Below are positions 1 through 7,202 of a stretch of 14,691 nucleotides of DNA, in pieces. The DNA comes from Bacillota bacterium. GTDB lineage: Bacteria > Bacillota > Clostridia > Acetivibrionales > DTU013. Within the stretch, counting starts at the first letter, position 1, and every line of letters begins with the position of its first letter. The notes below the pieces were generated by a model that was given only the letters and a program-made list of their open reading frames with translations, did no database searches and had not been told where the DNA came from. The position numbers and the translations under genes were made by a program. The stretch is taken from positions 1 through 14,691 of the forward strand of contig JAEYON010000004.1 in the NCBI GenBank assembly GCA_023411645.1, in the 5' to 3' direction.

Positions 1-480
1 GATAATTGCAAAGTGCTGCTGCTCGGAACCATGCCGGGGGTTGAGTCGCTCAGAAGACAGCAGTACTACGGTTACCGGCATAATGCATTCTGGCGTATCA
101 TTTATGCGCTTTTTGGCCGAGAGCCTGAAGAAGAATATGAAAAGCGGAAGTCCTTTCTGCTGGAGCATGATATTGCAGTATGGGATGTATTGAAGGCATG
201 TGAGCGGGAAGGCAGCAGTGACAGTGATATAAAGCACCCTTTGCCTAATGATTTTAAAAGCCTGTATCTGAGATATCCCAATATAAGCAGTGTGTGCTTC
301 AACGGAGGCCCGGCAGGCAGATTTTACAGACGCTTTGTTAGAGATAGTGGAGAGGGAGGTACGAGCAAATCATTTTATAACCTTCCGTCTACAAGTCCCG
401 CATATACGATTGCTTTTGAAAAAAAGCTGGAACAGTGGCAATTGCTTTTGCGGCTGCTTCGCGGACCGTTGCGTTTCTGA
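1..480 (+). CDS. DNA-deoxyinosine (hypoxanthine) glycosylase, 5'-truncated by window edge
   Basis: Base-excision repair enzyme of the uracil-DNA glycosylase superfamily. Members of this family (family 6, HDG) remove hypoxanthine formed by adenine deamination. The reading frame is already open at base 1, so the true start lies upstream; the GTG at 13 falls inside the first conserved strand and is unlikely to be the start. The visible 159 residues carry the family landmarks in order: LLLGTMPG (residues 6-13), the YYGYRHNAFW block (22-31) whose Asn28 matches the catalytic Asn of this family, the AVWDVL strand, a GGPAGRFYRR segment, and a C-terminal PSTSPAYTIAFEKKLEQW block, which corresponds to the usual second active-site motif followed by a helix. 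Family members are about 160-190 residues, so only some 10-20 residues are missing. The assignment is by motif recognition; the exact substrate preference is inferred. Confidence 0.85.
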   Translation, partial: DNCKVLLLGTMPGVESLRRQQYYGYRHNAFWRIIYALFGREPEEEYEKRKSFLLEHDIAVWDVLKACEREGSSDSDIKHPLPNDFKSLYLRYPNISSVCFNGGPAGRFYRRFVRDSGEGGTSKSFYNLPSTSPAYTIAFEKKLEQWQLLLRLLRGPLRF

Positions 481-489
481 CGCATTTTT
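470..489 (+). terminator. Short hairpin with T-tract at the end of the glycosylase gene
   Basis: Arms TGCGT (470-474) and ACGCA (480-484) enclose a 5-base loop and are followed directly by five T. The hairpin overlaps the TGA stop codon. It is a short, modest stem but is in the right place for an intrinsic terminator of the glycosylase gene, just before the promoter of the next gene. Confidence 0.4.
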
Positions 490-522
490 AATGAACTTGT
501 AACCAAATGATACTAAATTTCA

Positions 523-531
523 TGTTATAAT
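523..531 (+). promoter_or_regulatory. Extended -10 promoter element for the SH3b gene
   Basis: TGT followed by a perfect TATAAT (526-531) forms an extended -10 box. The only TTG-type hexamer nearby (TTGTAA, 497-502) is 23 bases away, too far for a classical -35, so recognition would rest on the extended -10. The implied leader is about 75 bases and ends at the A/G-rich ribosome binding site (AAAGGAAAAGGGGG, 596-609). Confidence 0.45.
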
Positions 532-615
532 ATAGATAATGCTGTAATTTAGAAAGTATACACCGTCTTTTAAGAGGTATGTGTCAACATTCTACAAAGG
601 AAAAGGGGGATTTAT

Positions 616-1155
616 ATGAAACGCCGATATAAAATCTTGACCGTCACAGTGCTTATCATACTGGCCATCTCACTTAGCCTGAATATCGTATCTGCAGTAA
701 CAAATAGCGCAGAGCCCGGTTCCGATCAGGATCCAATCGTCAGTAAAAGCTACGTTGATGCAGTAATAAATGAGCTGACATCAAAGATCAATCAGATGAC
801 CGCAAAGCTGACAAGTCAGGAGCAGACAATTAAGGCATTGCAAGCTGAGCTGAAGGAAGTAAAAGGAGGCATCTCAGGAGCAGGATCAACTGGATCCGGG
901 AACTCTCAATCAGACGGCAGCTCAGGTACTTCGGCAGGGACGGCAACTCCGCCCGCGACACTTGGCACAGGAGTTATTAAAACAGCGGTTGTTAATTTGC
1001 GCGCACAACCGAATACTACATCAACCATTGTGGGTAAATTGCTGGTAAATAACACCGTAACACTGGTTTCCAAAACAGGTAACTGGTATCAAGTAAAGAC
1101 CGCCGGCGGAAAGACAGGATATATTAGAGAAGATTTACTGACAGTAAAAAAATAA
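616..1155 (+). CDS. Membrane-anchored coiled-coil protein with C-terminal SH3b domain
   Basis: Small 179-residue exported protein. Residues 1-4 are basic (MKRR), followed by a hydrophobic stretch at about 7-27 that is either a signal peptide (possible cleavage after VSA) or a membrane anchor. Residues 39-50 hold a DPIVSKSYVDAV segment leading into a predicted coiled coil (about 50-84, heptad-like Leu/Ile/Met spacing). A Gly/Ser/Thr-rich linker follows (about 85-117), then one bacterial SH3 domain (about 118-178) with the typical VVNLRAQPNTTSTIVG start and GYIREDLL end. Such domains usually bind peptidoglycan or other wall components; the ligand here is not known. The ATG follows an A/G-rich ribosome binding site at 596-609. 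It is a single-gene unit between its own promoter and a strong bidirectional terminator. It has no catalytic domain, so a structural or wall-binding role is inferred. Confidence 0.85.
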   Translation: MKRRYKILTVTVLIILAISLSLNIVSAVTNSAEPGSDQDPIVSKSYVDAVINELTSKINQMTAKLTSQEQTIKALQAELKEVKGGISGAGSTGSGNSQSDGSSGTSAGTATPPATLGTGVIKTAVVNLRAQPNTTSTIVGKLLVNNTVTLVSKTGNWYQVKTAGGKTGYIREDLLTVKK

Positions 1156-1186
1156 ACCGATAAATGATTTTAAAAACATAGAAACA

Positions 1187-1220
1187 AAAAAGGTGGAGCC
1201 TACAGCTTCACCTTTTTGTT
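1187..1220. terminator. Bidirectional intrinsic terminator between convergent genes
   Basis: A 13-bp stem (1187-1199 with 1205-1217, one G-T wobble) closes a 5-base loop. The AAAAA...TTTTT ends give a T-tract on both strands, so it can stop the SH3b transcript from the left and the GH130 transcript from the right. Confidence 0.8.
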
Positions 1221-1254
1221 CAATATGAGCTGATCCTACCCTACACCCCTCTGA

Positions 1255-2265
1255 TTATCTGTATTCCAAATCATCTCCGGAAACCAATTCAGAATTATTC
1301 TTTATGTAATCTAAAAGCTCATCGACCTGTGCGAAGGCAAGAGCAACATATGTGTCAGCAGCGCCGTAATAGATCGCGATCCTGCCGGTCTGTGCATCTG
1401 TGAGTGTTGCACAGGGGAATACTACATTGGGTACAAAGCCTGTCGTTTCATAGGGCATTTCCGGAGTTAGAAGGTGTTCAAAGGTTCTGTACAGCACCTT
1501 TGACGGATCGTTGATATCGAGGATTGCAGCGCCCATACTGTAAACGTAGCCACTGCAGGTAGTACAAACGCCATGATAAAATAACAGCCAGCCTTCATTA
1601 GTCTCAATCGGGATTGGGCCTGCTCCGATTTTCGTTCCCTGCCACCAGTTGTTACCACCTTTGGACATTACGCGCCTATGCCTGCCCCAGTACCTAAGGT
1701 CGGGGCTTTCACTGATAAATATGTCTCCGAAGGGCGTATGACCGTTATCGCTTGGTCGGCTGAGAAGCATGTACTTGCCGTTAACCTTTCTCGGAAAAAG
1801 GACGCCATTTCTGTTGAATGGAAGAAATGGGTTTTCAAGCCTGAGGAAGTTTTTAAAATCAGTTGTCATACCCATGCCTAGCGCAGCCCCGCCAAAATCG
1901 GTACACCAAATGATATAATAAACACCGTCGATTTCGACGATTCTTGGATCATATGCATAATTGGGATTAAAGGACTTACCATCCTCGTCTTTCCAGTCAA
2001 TGACATAATCATCAAGATCCCAATGGATAGCATCTTTACTGCGCCCGACATGAAGATTGGCTTTCCCGTCAGTGCGATCTGCCCTGAAAATACCAGCGAA
2101 TCCATCGCCGAAAGGAACCACTGCGCTGTTGTAAACACGCGGGCAATGAGGAGCGGGATTGCGGTCAATGATAGGGTTCTGATCAAACCGCCATATTACG
2201 CCATGATACCCCTCAGGCTTGTCCTGCCATGGAATATTCTTAAGTGGTCTGCCAATAATGCCCAT
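1255..2265 (-). CDS. GH130 family beta-mannoside phosphorylase
   Basis: Cytoplasmic glycoside phosphorylase, 336 residues, five-bladed beta-propeller family GH130. These enzymes cleave beta-mannosides with inorganic phosphate to give alpha-mannose 1-phosphate. The sequence resembles the Thermotoga TM1225 type: NIPWQDKPEGYHG near the N-terminus, a conserved RVYNSAVVPF blade, YAYDPR with the candidate proton-donor Asp at residue 106, RNGVLFPRKVNGKY, SRPSDNGHTPFGDIF, and the closing FVPNVVFPCA and YYGAADTY motifs. Likely substrates are 4-O-beta-mannosyl-glucose or beta-1,4-mannooligosaccharides; which one cannot be decided from the sequence. I place the start at the ATG at 2265, because a GGAGG (2274-2278) sits 8 bases before it; an upstream in-frame TTG at 2280 would overlap that site. 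There is no sugar transporter or mannanase beside it, so it is a lone gene here. No signal peptide. Confidence 0.9.
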   Translation of the reverse strand: MGIIGRPLKNIPWQDKPEGYHGVIWRFDQNPIIDRNPAPHCPRVYNSAVVPFGDGFAGIFRADRTDGKANLHVGRSKDAIHWDLDDYVIDWKDEDGKSFNPNYAYDPRIVEIDGVYYIIWCTDFGGAALGMGMTTDFKNFLRLENPFLPFNRNGVLFPRKVNGKYMLLSRPSDNGHTPFGDIFISESPDLRYWGRHRRVMSKGGNNWWQGTKIGAGPIPIETNEGWLLFYHGVCTTCSGYVYSMGAAILDINDPSKVLYRTFEHLLTPEMPYETTGFVPNVVFPCATLTDAQTGRIAIYYGAADTYVALAFAQVDELLDYIKNNSELVSGDDLEYR

Positions 2266-2403
2266 AGATTTGACCTCCAATTTATTGTATTACATAAAAC
2301 AATATGTAATGTTATTTTATCAGATAACCACAGCAGAGGCTATAATACTTTATGAGTCATTGAAATTTGCTTGTAAAAAAATCCAAAAAATTGTTAAGGA
2401 AAA

Positions 2404-2443
2404 TTGACAAAGGGTGGAAAATTCATAGATAATGCAGTATAAT
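2404..2443 (+). promoter_or_regulatory. Candidate promoter(s) for the YdcF-like gene
   Basis: A consensus TTGACA (2404-2409) is 18 bases before GATAAT (2428-2433). A second, overlapping arrangement has a perfect TATAAT (2438-2443) preceded at 17 bases by TGGAAA (2415-2420). Either would start transcription at about 2440-2450, immediately before the hairpin at 2447. The rest of the 2266-2501 intergenic stretch holds AT-rich sequence and the ribosome binding site of the divergent GH130 gene; I see no convincing minus-strand promoter in it. Confidence 0.55.
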
Positions 2444-2446
2444 TAA

Positions 2447-2484
2447 ACTGCAGGTCTGTTCATTAATACGGATCTGCAGTTTTT
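2447..2484 (+). terminator. Terminator-like hairpin in the leader of the YdcF-like gene
   Basis: Arms 2447-2458 and 2469-2480 pair over 12 positions (ACTGCAG/CTGCAGT core, then wobble-containing pairs) around a 10-base loop, followed by five T (2480-2484). No plus-strand gene ends just upstream, so this is either an attenuator or a 5' stem-loop in the mRNA of the gene at 2502, or it stops read-through from further left. Confidence 0.5.
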
Positions 2485-2501
2485 GGTGCCGGGGGGAAGC
2501 T

Positions 2502-3125
2502 TTGAGAGGAATCAGTGAGACTAAATTTATATCAAGAGTTAAAAAGAAGAGCAATAAGAAAAGGGTTGTTGCCATTGTATTACTTTTGCTGCTTCTTCAA
2601 TTTATTGTGATCGAAGGTCTGATCATTCTCAACGGACGTTCCGACGCAGAAGCTGAAACAGACTGTCTGATTATCCTCGGCGCAGGCATTAATGGCCGGA
2701 CGATTTCTCCGTCTCTGCAGGCCAGGCTTGACGCGGGACTGAGTTATCTGCAAAAACACACTGATGTAACGGTAGTCGTTTCAGGAGGGCAGGGGAGGGG
2801 TGAGGACATCACCGAAGCTGAGGTTATGCGTGAATTTCTGATCTCCAATGGAGTTGATGAGGGCAGGATTCTATCCGAACCCAATGCAACGAGTACAATG
2901 GAAAACTTTAAATTCAGCAAGGCGCTGATAGAACAAAATCAAGGCAAATCAATATCTGAGGTGACATTCGTAACTAACAGCTTCCATGTGCTTCGGGCAA
3001 AAATGCTGGCAGACCGCAACGGGCTCAATGCAGCTGCAATTGTCGGCGATACATGGCAGGATAATCCGCTGCTTTATCTGAGAGAATACTTCGCAATAAT
3101 CAAATCTTTTTTCATTGACCGTTAA
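2502..3125 (+). CDS. YdcF/DUF218 family membrane-anchored protein (SanA/ElyC-like)
   Basis: 207-residue protein with a basic N-terminus, one transmembrane helix (about 21-44) and an extracytoplasmic-type DUF218 domain. The domain shows the family pattern: CLIILGAGI at the first strand, PSLQARLDAGLSYL, VVVSGGQG (91-98), EAEVMREFL, a basic/Asn segment with NATSTMENFKFS, and VTNSFHVLRAKML (158-169). Characterised relatives (SanA, ElyC, YdcF) are linked to envelope integrity, but their biochemical reaction is unclear, so the function here is left open. The start is TTG at 2502, preceded by a GGGGGG run (2491-2496) five bases away; no in-frame ATG occurs before residue 109, so TTG is the only start that keeps the membrane helix. 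The gene stands between a hairpin-bearing leader and the htrA-type gene, same strand, 170 bp apart. Confidence 0.85.
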   Translation: MRGISETKFISRVKKKSNKKRVVAIVLLLLLLQFIVIEGLIILNGRSDAEAETDCLIILGAGINGRTISPSLQARLDAGLSYLQKHTDVTVVVSGGQGRGEDITEAEVMREFLISNGVDEGRILSEPNATSTMENFKFSKALIEQNQGKSISEVTFVTNSFHVLRAKMLADRNGLNAAAIVGDTWQDNPLLYLREYFAIIKSFFIDR

Positions 3126-3295
3126 TAGAAAAATGAGCTGCGAATTAACAAATTGTTCAAAAAAAATCTGAAAATCCTTAACAAAAACAGGGTAATATTA
3201 AGCTGTGCAAAAAAATTATGCGATTAGCTCTATGCAGAAGGAGCATTATTCATATTTTACATAATTTTGAGTATTTTAGAATGGAGGTATTTGAC

Positions 3296-4600
3296 ATGAA
3301 TGGTTACAACAATTATTATGACAATTTTGGCTACAAGCCGCAAAAGAGAAAAAGCAGAGCGTTATCTTACATAGCGCTTGTTCTTGTCACTTCCATTGTG
3401 AGCAGCCTGACAGTCGGAGGCATTTTGTACAATAAATTTTCAGGCGAACTGAAGGCAATTGAACAGGTCTCCGCAGAGAACACAGCTATTGTTGAACAGG
3501 CTGTTTCAGCGGCTGTTGCAGATCAACTGCAGCTAAGTGGATCAAAGGAGGATGTGGGGAGTGTTTTGACCGATAAGCAAGGAACAGCTTCGGATTCGGT
3601 CATGGGATCAGGCGTGGATAGCCTGATAAACACAGCTTTGCCGAAGGGATCAGATGTAACAGCCATCGCAAAGAAGGCGGGGCCTTCCATTGTGGGGATA
3701 CGTATGACAGTAGCCAGCTCGAGGCGGAGCTCTTATGGTTTTTCAAACAGTAGGGTGGGAGAAGGATCAGGTATCATTATCAGCAAGGACGGCTATATAA
3801 TGACAAATTACCATGTGGTCTCAAGTGCCGACCCGAAGAGTGGTGAAAGCGGCAATACTGTACTTGAGGTGTTCCTGCCGGATGGAAGAGAGGCAAAGGC
3901 GACATTCAAGGGCGGAGATGAAAAAACGGATCTGGCAGTCATTAAGATCGAGCTGAAAAACCTTCCGGTCGCTGATCTGGGAGATTCCTCAGAATTGGAG
4001 GTCGGCGAGCTGGCAGTAGCAATAGGAAATCCATTAGGAATGGAGTTTGCTGGCTCAGTTACGGTCGGTGTCATCAGTGCACTAAACAGAACGGTCGCAA
4101 TGGGAGACAAAACACAGAATCTGATACAGACGGACGCTGCAATCAATGAGGGAAACAGCGGAGGAGCGTTGCTGAATTCCAGCGGAGAGGTCATCGGGAT
4201 TAATTCGGCTAAGATATCGGCATCAGGAGTTGAAGGCCTTGGCTTTGCCATTCCAATCAATGATGCAAGACCGATAGTGTATCAATTGATCGACTTCGGA
4301 TATGTCAAAGGCAGACCGTTCATTGGTATCTCGGGAAGAGAAATAACCAGCGTTTACGCCAGCTATTATAACCTGCCCGAAGGGATTCTGATCACAGATG
4401 TTACTGCAAACAGCGGTGCGCAAAAGGCCGGTATAAAAATAGGAGATGTACTTGTCAGCCTGGATGGAAAGGAAATAAAGAGCATGGCAGATCTGGATGC
4501 AGTGAAGGAAGCCCACAAACCCGGAAATACTGTAACTGCGATTGTCTACAGAGACGGAACCAGAGTGGTACTTAAGCTGACTTTTGGAGAGGAAACCTGA
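3296..4600 (+). CDS. HtrA/DegP-type trypsin-like serine protease with PDZ domain
   Basis: Membrane-anchored envelope quality-control protease of 434 residues. A short N-terminal cytoplasmic stretch rich in Asn/Tyr/Lys (1-21) precedes one transmembrane helix (about 22-44) and a linker (45-120). The trypsin-like domain spans about 121-325 with a complete catalytic triad: His173 in TNYHVV, Asp212 in KTDLAVIKI, and Ser288 in GNSGGALL. A single PDZ domain covers about 338-429 (RPFIGISG through GDVLVSLDGKEIKS). This layout is that of Gram-positive HtrA proteins, which degrade or refold misfolded exported proteins. The start is ATG 3296, 8 bases after GGAGG (3283-3287). An in-frame ATG at 3218 would add 26 residues but lacks a ribosome binding site and would place Cys/Arg/His-rich residues of poor family fit in front. 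I see no clear promoter in the 170 bp upstream. Confidence 0.93.
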   Translation: MNGYNNYYDNFGYKPQKRKSRALSYIALVLVTSIVSSLTVGGILYNKFSGELKAIEQVSAENTAIVEQAVSAAVADQLQLSGSKEDVGSVLTDKQGTASDSVMGSGVDSLINTALPKGSDVTAIAKKAGPSIVGIRMTVASSRRSSYGFSNSRVGEGSGIIISKDGYIMTNYHVVSSADPKSGESGNTVLEVFLPDGREAKATFKGGDEKTDLAVIKIELKNLPVADLGDSSELEVGELAVAIGNPLGMEFAGSVTVGVISALNRTVAMGDKTQNLIQTDAAINEGNSGGALLNSSGEVIGINSAKISASGVEGLGFAIPINDARPIVYQLIDFGYVKGRPFIGISGREITSVYASYYNLPEGILITDVTANSGAQKAGIKIGDVLVSLDGKEIKSMADLDAVKEAHKPGNTVTAIVYRDGTRVVLKLTFGEET

Positions 4601-4606
4601 AAGACA

Positions 4607-4632
4607 GCATGAGGCTTAAAAAGGTCTTATGC
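4607..4632 (+). terminator. First hairpin after the HtrA gene
   Basis: Arms 4607-4617 and 4622-4632 pair over 11 positions, three of them G-T wobbles, around an AAAA loop, seven bases after the stop codon. The following bases (TTTACT) are only weakly T-rich, so it probably works together with the next hairpin. Confidence 0.4.
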
Positions 4633-4641
4633 TTTACTATA

Positions 4642-4680
4642 AAAGGCTGAAGTGTGTGATCACCTTCAGCCTTTATTGAT
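4642..4680. terminator. Bidirectional terminator between htrA-type and murA-type genes
   Basis: A perfect 11-bp stem, AAAGGCTGAAG (4642-4652) with CTTCAGCCTTT (4664-4674), encloses an 11-base loop. T-rich tails occur on both strands, so it serves the convergent genes ending at 4600 (+) and 4701 (-). Confidence 0.7.
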
Positions 4681-4700
4681 ATTAAATTGCCTGCCGGCTC

Positions 4701-5999
4701 CTATTTAAAAGACTGCCGCAGCAAATCAGCTTCTTCGTTTATTCCGTCTCCTGATAATAAGGCGATTTCTGCTCCAAGCTGCCTGAAATCGCGAACGATA
4801 TCCTCATAACCGCGTTCGATATGTTCTACGCCTGTTATCCTGGTGGTGCCTTCCGCCATTAACCCGGCTAGCACAAGCGCTGTTCCAGCCCTAATGTCAC
4901 CGGCGTGTACCCACGCCCCAGTTAGTCTTCTGTGGCTGTTGATACGGGCGATACCATTCCTGACTGTAATGTCGGCGCCCATTCTGTTGAGTTGGTCACA
5001 GTGGTTAAAACGTTTTGGATAGATTCGGTCAGAAACTATGCTTCTGCCAAGAGCTTTCAGAAGCAGGACCGTAACGGGCTGCTGAAAGTCGCTTTCGAAC
5101 ATGGGATATTTTCCGGTACGTATTCTTGTTGCTTTGATTCTGCCCTCACCATGAACTGTGATACTAGTGTCTGACTGTTCGAAGGAAAGGCCTGTTTCAG
5201 TGAGCTTGGCCATACAGGGCTCAAGATGCTCAGGTATGACATCCTCCACCGTCAGCGTACCACCTGTGATGCCGGCTCCGATCAGATAAGCGCCTGCAAT
5301 CAGACGATCGGGAGAGGCACTGTGTGTGCAGCCTCCAAGTGAGGTGACGCCATGTATCCGGATTGTATCCGTGCCTGCGCCAAAAACACGCGCTCCCATT
5401 TTATTGAGCATAACGGCGGTATCCACAACTTCCGGATCTTTTGCCGCATTGTAAAGCGTTGTTTTGCCGTTTGCAAGTACAGCGGCGAGCATCAAATTGA
5501 TTGTAGCGCCGCCTGTCACTACGTCGAAAAAGATCTCGGCTCCGGACAGAGTGTCTGCTTCCAGCGTATAATAGGTATCATAAAGAGAGACTTTTGCGCC
5601 TAACGCTTTCAGCCCCTTAATATGCTGATCGATAGGACGCGAAACAAAGTTGTCTCCTCCCGGGTAACCGATCGAGACCTTATGGTGCTTGGCAAGCAAG
5701 GCGCCTATAAAATAATAGGCGGCACGGAAGGAGGAAGAAAGCTGCAGGTCTATATCGGCAGTGCATATATTTCGCGGATCGATTATGTACGTGTTATTTT
5801 CTTTCTTTATATCGGCGCCAATACTTTTTAATATTTGAAATACTACTTTTATGTCTGTTATTTCAGGTATATTTGATATATTTACCGGCTCATCTGCCAG
5901 GCAACAGGCCGCTAGCAACGCAAGGGAGCTGTTTTTGGAACCTGGGGCTTTGATCTTTCCATTCAGTGGTTTGGAGCAGTTTACTTCAAGCCATCTCAT
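4701..5999 (-). CDS. murA: MurA-family UDP-GlcNAc enolpyruvyl transferase with Asp at the catalytic Cys position
   Basis: 432-residue cytoplasmic enzyme of the EPSP synthase/MurA fold. MurA transfers enolpyruvate from PEP to UDP-N-acetylglucosamine, the first committed step of peptidoglycan synthesis. Recognisable active-site residues, with near-E. coli numbering, are Lys22-Asn23 (APGSKN), Arg92 (SSFRAA), Arg121 (RPIDQH), Asp304 (YPMFESD) and Arg370 (DIRAGTALVLAG). The loop that usually reads PGGC reads PGGD, putting Asp116 where the fosfomycin-alkylated Cys115 normally sits. Other departures are PKR in place of the usual ENR (about 328-330). The gene may be a second murA paralogue or a divergent relative rather than the housekeeping copy. 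The ATG at 5999 follows GGGAAG with a short 4-base spacing. Promoter TTAACA-17-TATAAT lies just upstream, inside the gap after the Memo-like gene. It is transcribed in the same direction as the A2M and Memo-like genes. Confidence 0.88.
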   Translation of the reverse strand: MRWLEVNCSKPLNGKIKAPGSKNSSLALLAACCLADEPVNISNIPEITDIKVVFQILKSIGADIKKENNTYIIDPRNICTADIDLQLSSSFRAAYYFIGALLAKHHKVSIGYPGGDNFVSRPIDQHIKGLKALGAKVSLYDTYYTLEADTLSGAEIFFDVVTGGATINLMLAAVLANGKTTLYNAAKDPEVVDTAVMLNKMGARVFGAGTDTIRIHGVTSLGGCTHSASPDRLIAGAYLIGAGITGGTLTVEDVIPEHLEPCMAKLTETGLSFEQSDTSITVHGEGRIKATRIRTGKYPMFESDFQQPVTVLLLKALGRSIVSDRIYPKRFNHCDQLNRMGADITVRNGIARINSHRRLTGAWVHAGDIRAGTALVLAGLMAEGTTRITGVEHIERGYEDIVRDFRQLGAEIALLSGDGINEEADLLRQSFK

Positions 6000-6041
6000 T
6001 TGTCTTCCCGCTTTCTTGTGTCATATTGATGTAACAATTCT

Positions 6042-6070
6042 ATTATACCCGTTAATGCCAAAAATGTTAA
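6042..6070 (-). promoter_or_regulatory. Promoter of the murA-type gene
   Basis: On the minus strand TTAACA (6065-6070) is followed after 17 bases by a perfect TATAAT (6042-6047). The predicted start of transcription is near 6034, giving a leader of about 35 bases. I see only a weak 4-bp hairpin between the Memo-like stop codon and this promoter, so read-through from upstream genes is also possible. Confidence 0.65.
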
Positions 6071-6133
6071 TCGAAATTTTAACATAATGCCGAAAATAAT
6101 AGCAAAAACTGCTTGTAATTCATACCAATTATG

Positions 6134-7177
6134 TCATTCTTTCAAGGGACGCCTGAAAAGCATGGTGAAGTAGCTTGTGGTATAATCGGCGCCGCCGCCT
6201 GTGATTTCATATGAATTACTGTGACCGGTCACCAAGGGACCCTCTGCGCCGATATCACCCATAGCAGAGAGAAGGGCAAGAATGGAAGGAGGTGAATCGA
6301 TATTATCGTTACCCATTCGGATAATTGCTTCAGTATTACGTGATTCAATTGCTTTGAGCGTGATTTCATCCATCCTGTCGGCTGTGTATGCGTCAAGGTA
6401 ATGCGAAAAATCAATTGAAGCGATGACCATAATCCTCGGGTTTTCCTGTACCGCGGTTGCAAGGTACGCTCCGAGCTTCTTTGAATCTGATGCGGAATAA
6501 TTTCCGTGAAGCAGAATGGGAACTATCTTTGTATCGGGCATGTAGTATTTGATGTAGGGTACCAATCCTGAGATTGAATGCTCCAGCTCCATCAATGAAT
6601 CGTTTTCAGACGAACCCAGTTCGTCAATCAAGCCGGTAACAAGCTCCCGATCGGCTTCCAGCATACCGAAGGCCGTTTTCCAATCCAGAAGGGAGGTGTG
6701 CAGACCATTTAGTCCAATTCGTCTGTGGTTGGGTGCAATTACGACAATTGTTTCGGGATGCTCCATAGAGAGTGTTTGAAAAAAATCGGCAATCATATTA
6801 GCAGCCAGTAAATGATGCGGAACGACGCCTCCTGCAATGGGGCCTTCAGTTAAAGCATCAATGCTGTCACCGGATTCTTGAGCTTTAATGTTTGCTGCTG
6901 CTGCCGTAACCGATTTAAAGAAATCTTTTTCAGTATAATGGATACAGTTAAGCGATGAAACGGGACTGGTAACTTTTTCGGAAGAAAAGCCTTCGGATTG
7001 ACTGCCAGAATCCGGCTTAACGGAAGAACCCGGCTGATCTGAAACAAGCGGCTTTTCACCCGTAGATGCCTGTATCTGATCAGCCTGTCCTGTTAAGTCA
7101 AGTCTGAGTATCAGAACCAAGAAAAGACAAAGCATGGCTGCAATGATTATTATTCTGTGCAAACCGTGCTTTGTCAT
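6134..7177 (-). CDS. Membrane-anchored Memo-like (AmmeMemoRadiSam system protein B) family protein
   Basis: 347 residues: one N-terminal transmembrane helix (about 9-26), a Ser/Gly/Pro/Lys linker (about 30-75), then a Memo domain (about 85-342), related in fold to LigB-type extradiol dioxygenases. Family marks are GGVVPHHLLA (His121/122), VVIAPNHRR (Asn150-His151), LEHSISGLVPYI (Glu199-His200), and IASIDFSHY (Asp256, His259). The segment where Memo proteins usually carry a Cys-Gly (a metal ligand in human MEMO1) reads DSPPSILALL here, so that Cys seems absent. The helix followed by a low-complexity linker suggests the domain is outside the membrane, unlike typical soluble members. The ATG follows GGGAGG with 7-base spacing. 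Only 25 bp separate it from the A2M gene upstream, so the two are almost certainly cotranscribed. No AMMECR1 or radical SAM partner is in the window. Function is unknown. Confidence 0.82.
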   Translation of the reverse strand: MTKHGLHRIIIIAAMLCLFLVLILRLDLTGQADQIQASTGEKPLVSDQPGSSVKPDSGSQSEGFSSEKVTSPVSSLNCIHYTEKDFFKSVTAAAANIKAQESGDSIDALTEGPIAGGVVPHHLLAANMIADFFQTLSMEHPETIVVIAPNHRRIGLNGLHTSLLDWKTAFGMLEADRELVTGLIDELGSSENDSLMELEHSISGLVPYIKYYMPDTKIVPILLHGNYSASDSKKLGAYLATAVQENPRIMVIASIDFSHYLDAYTADRMDEITLKAIESRNTEAIIRMGNDNIDSPPSILALLSAMGDIGAEGPLVTGHSNSYEITGGGADYTTSYFTMLFRRPLKE

Positions 7178-7202
7178 GTTAAAACCTCCCTAATCTTAAT
7201 GG

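Noticed and set aside
2266..2280. TTG start extending the GH130 enzyme by five residues
   Set aside because: It overlaps the GGAGG that serves the ATG at 2265.
3218..3295. Upstream in-frame ATG extending the HtrA protein by 26 residues
   Set aside because: No ribosome binding site at 3218, whereas ATG 3296 has GGAGG at an ideal 8-base distance.
3808..4260. 150-residue minus-strand ORF opposite the HtrA protease domain
   Set aside because: Antisense shadow of the conserved catalytic domain; no family resemblance.
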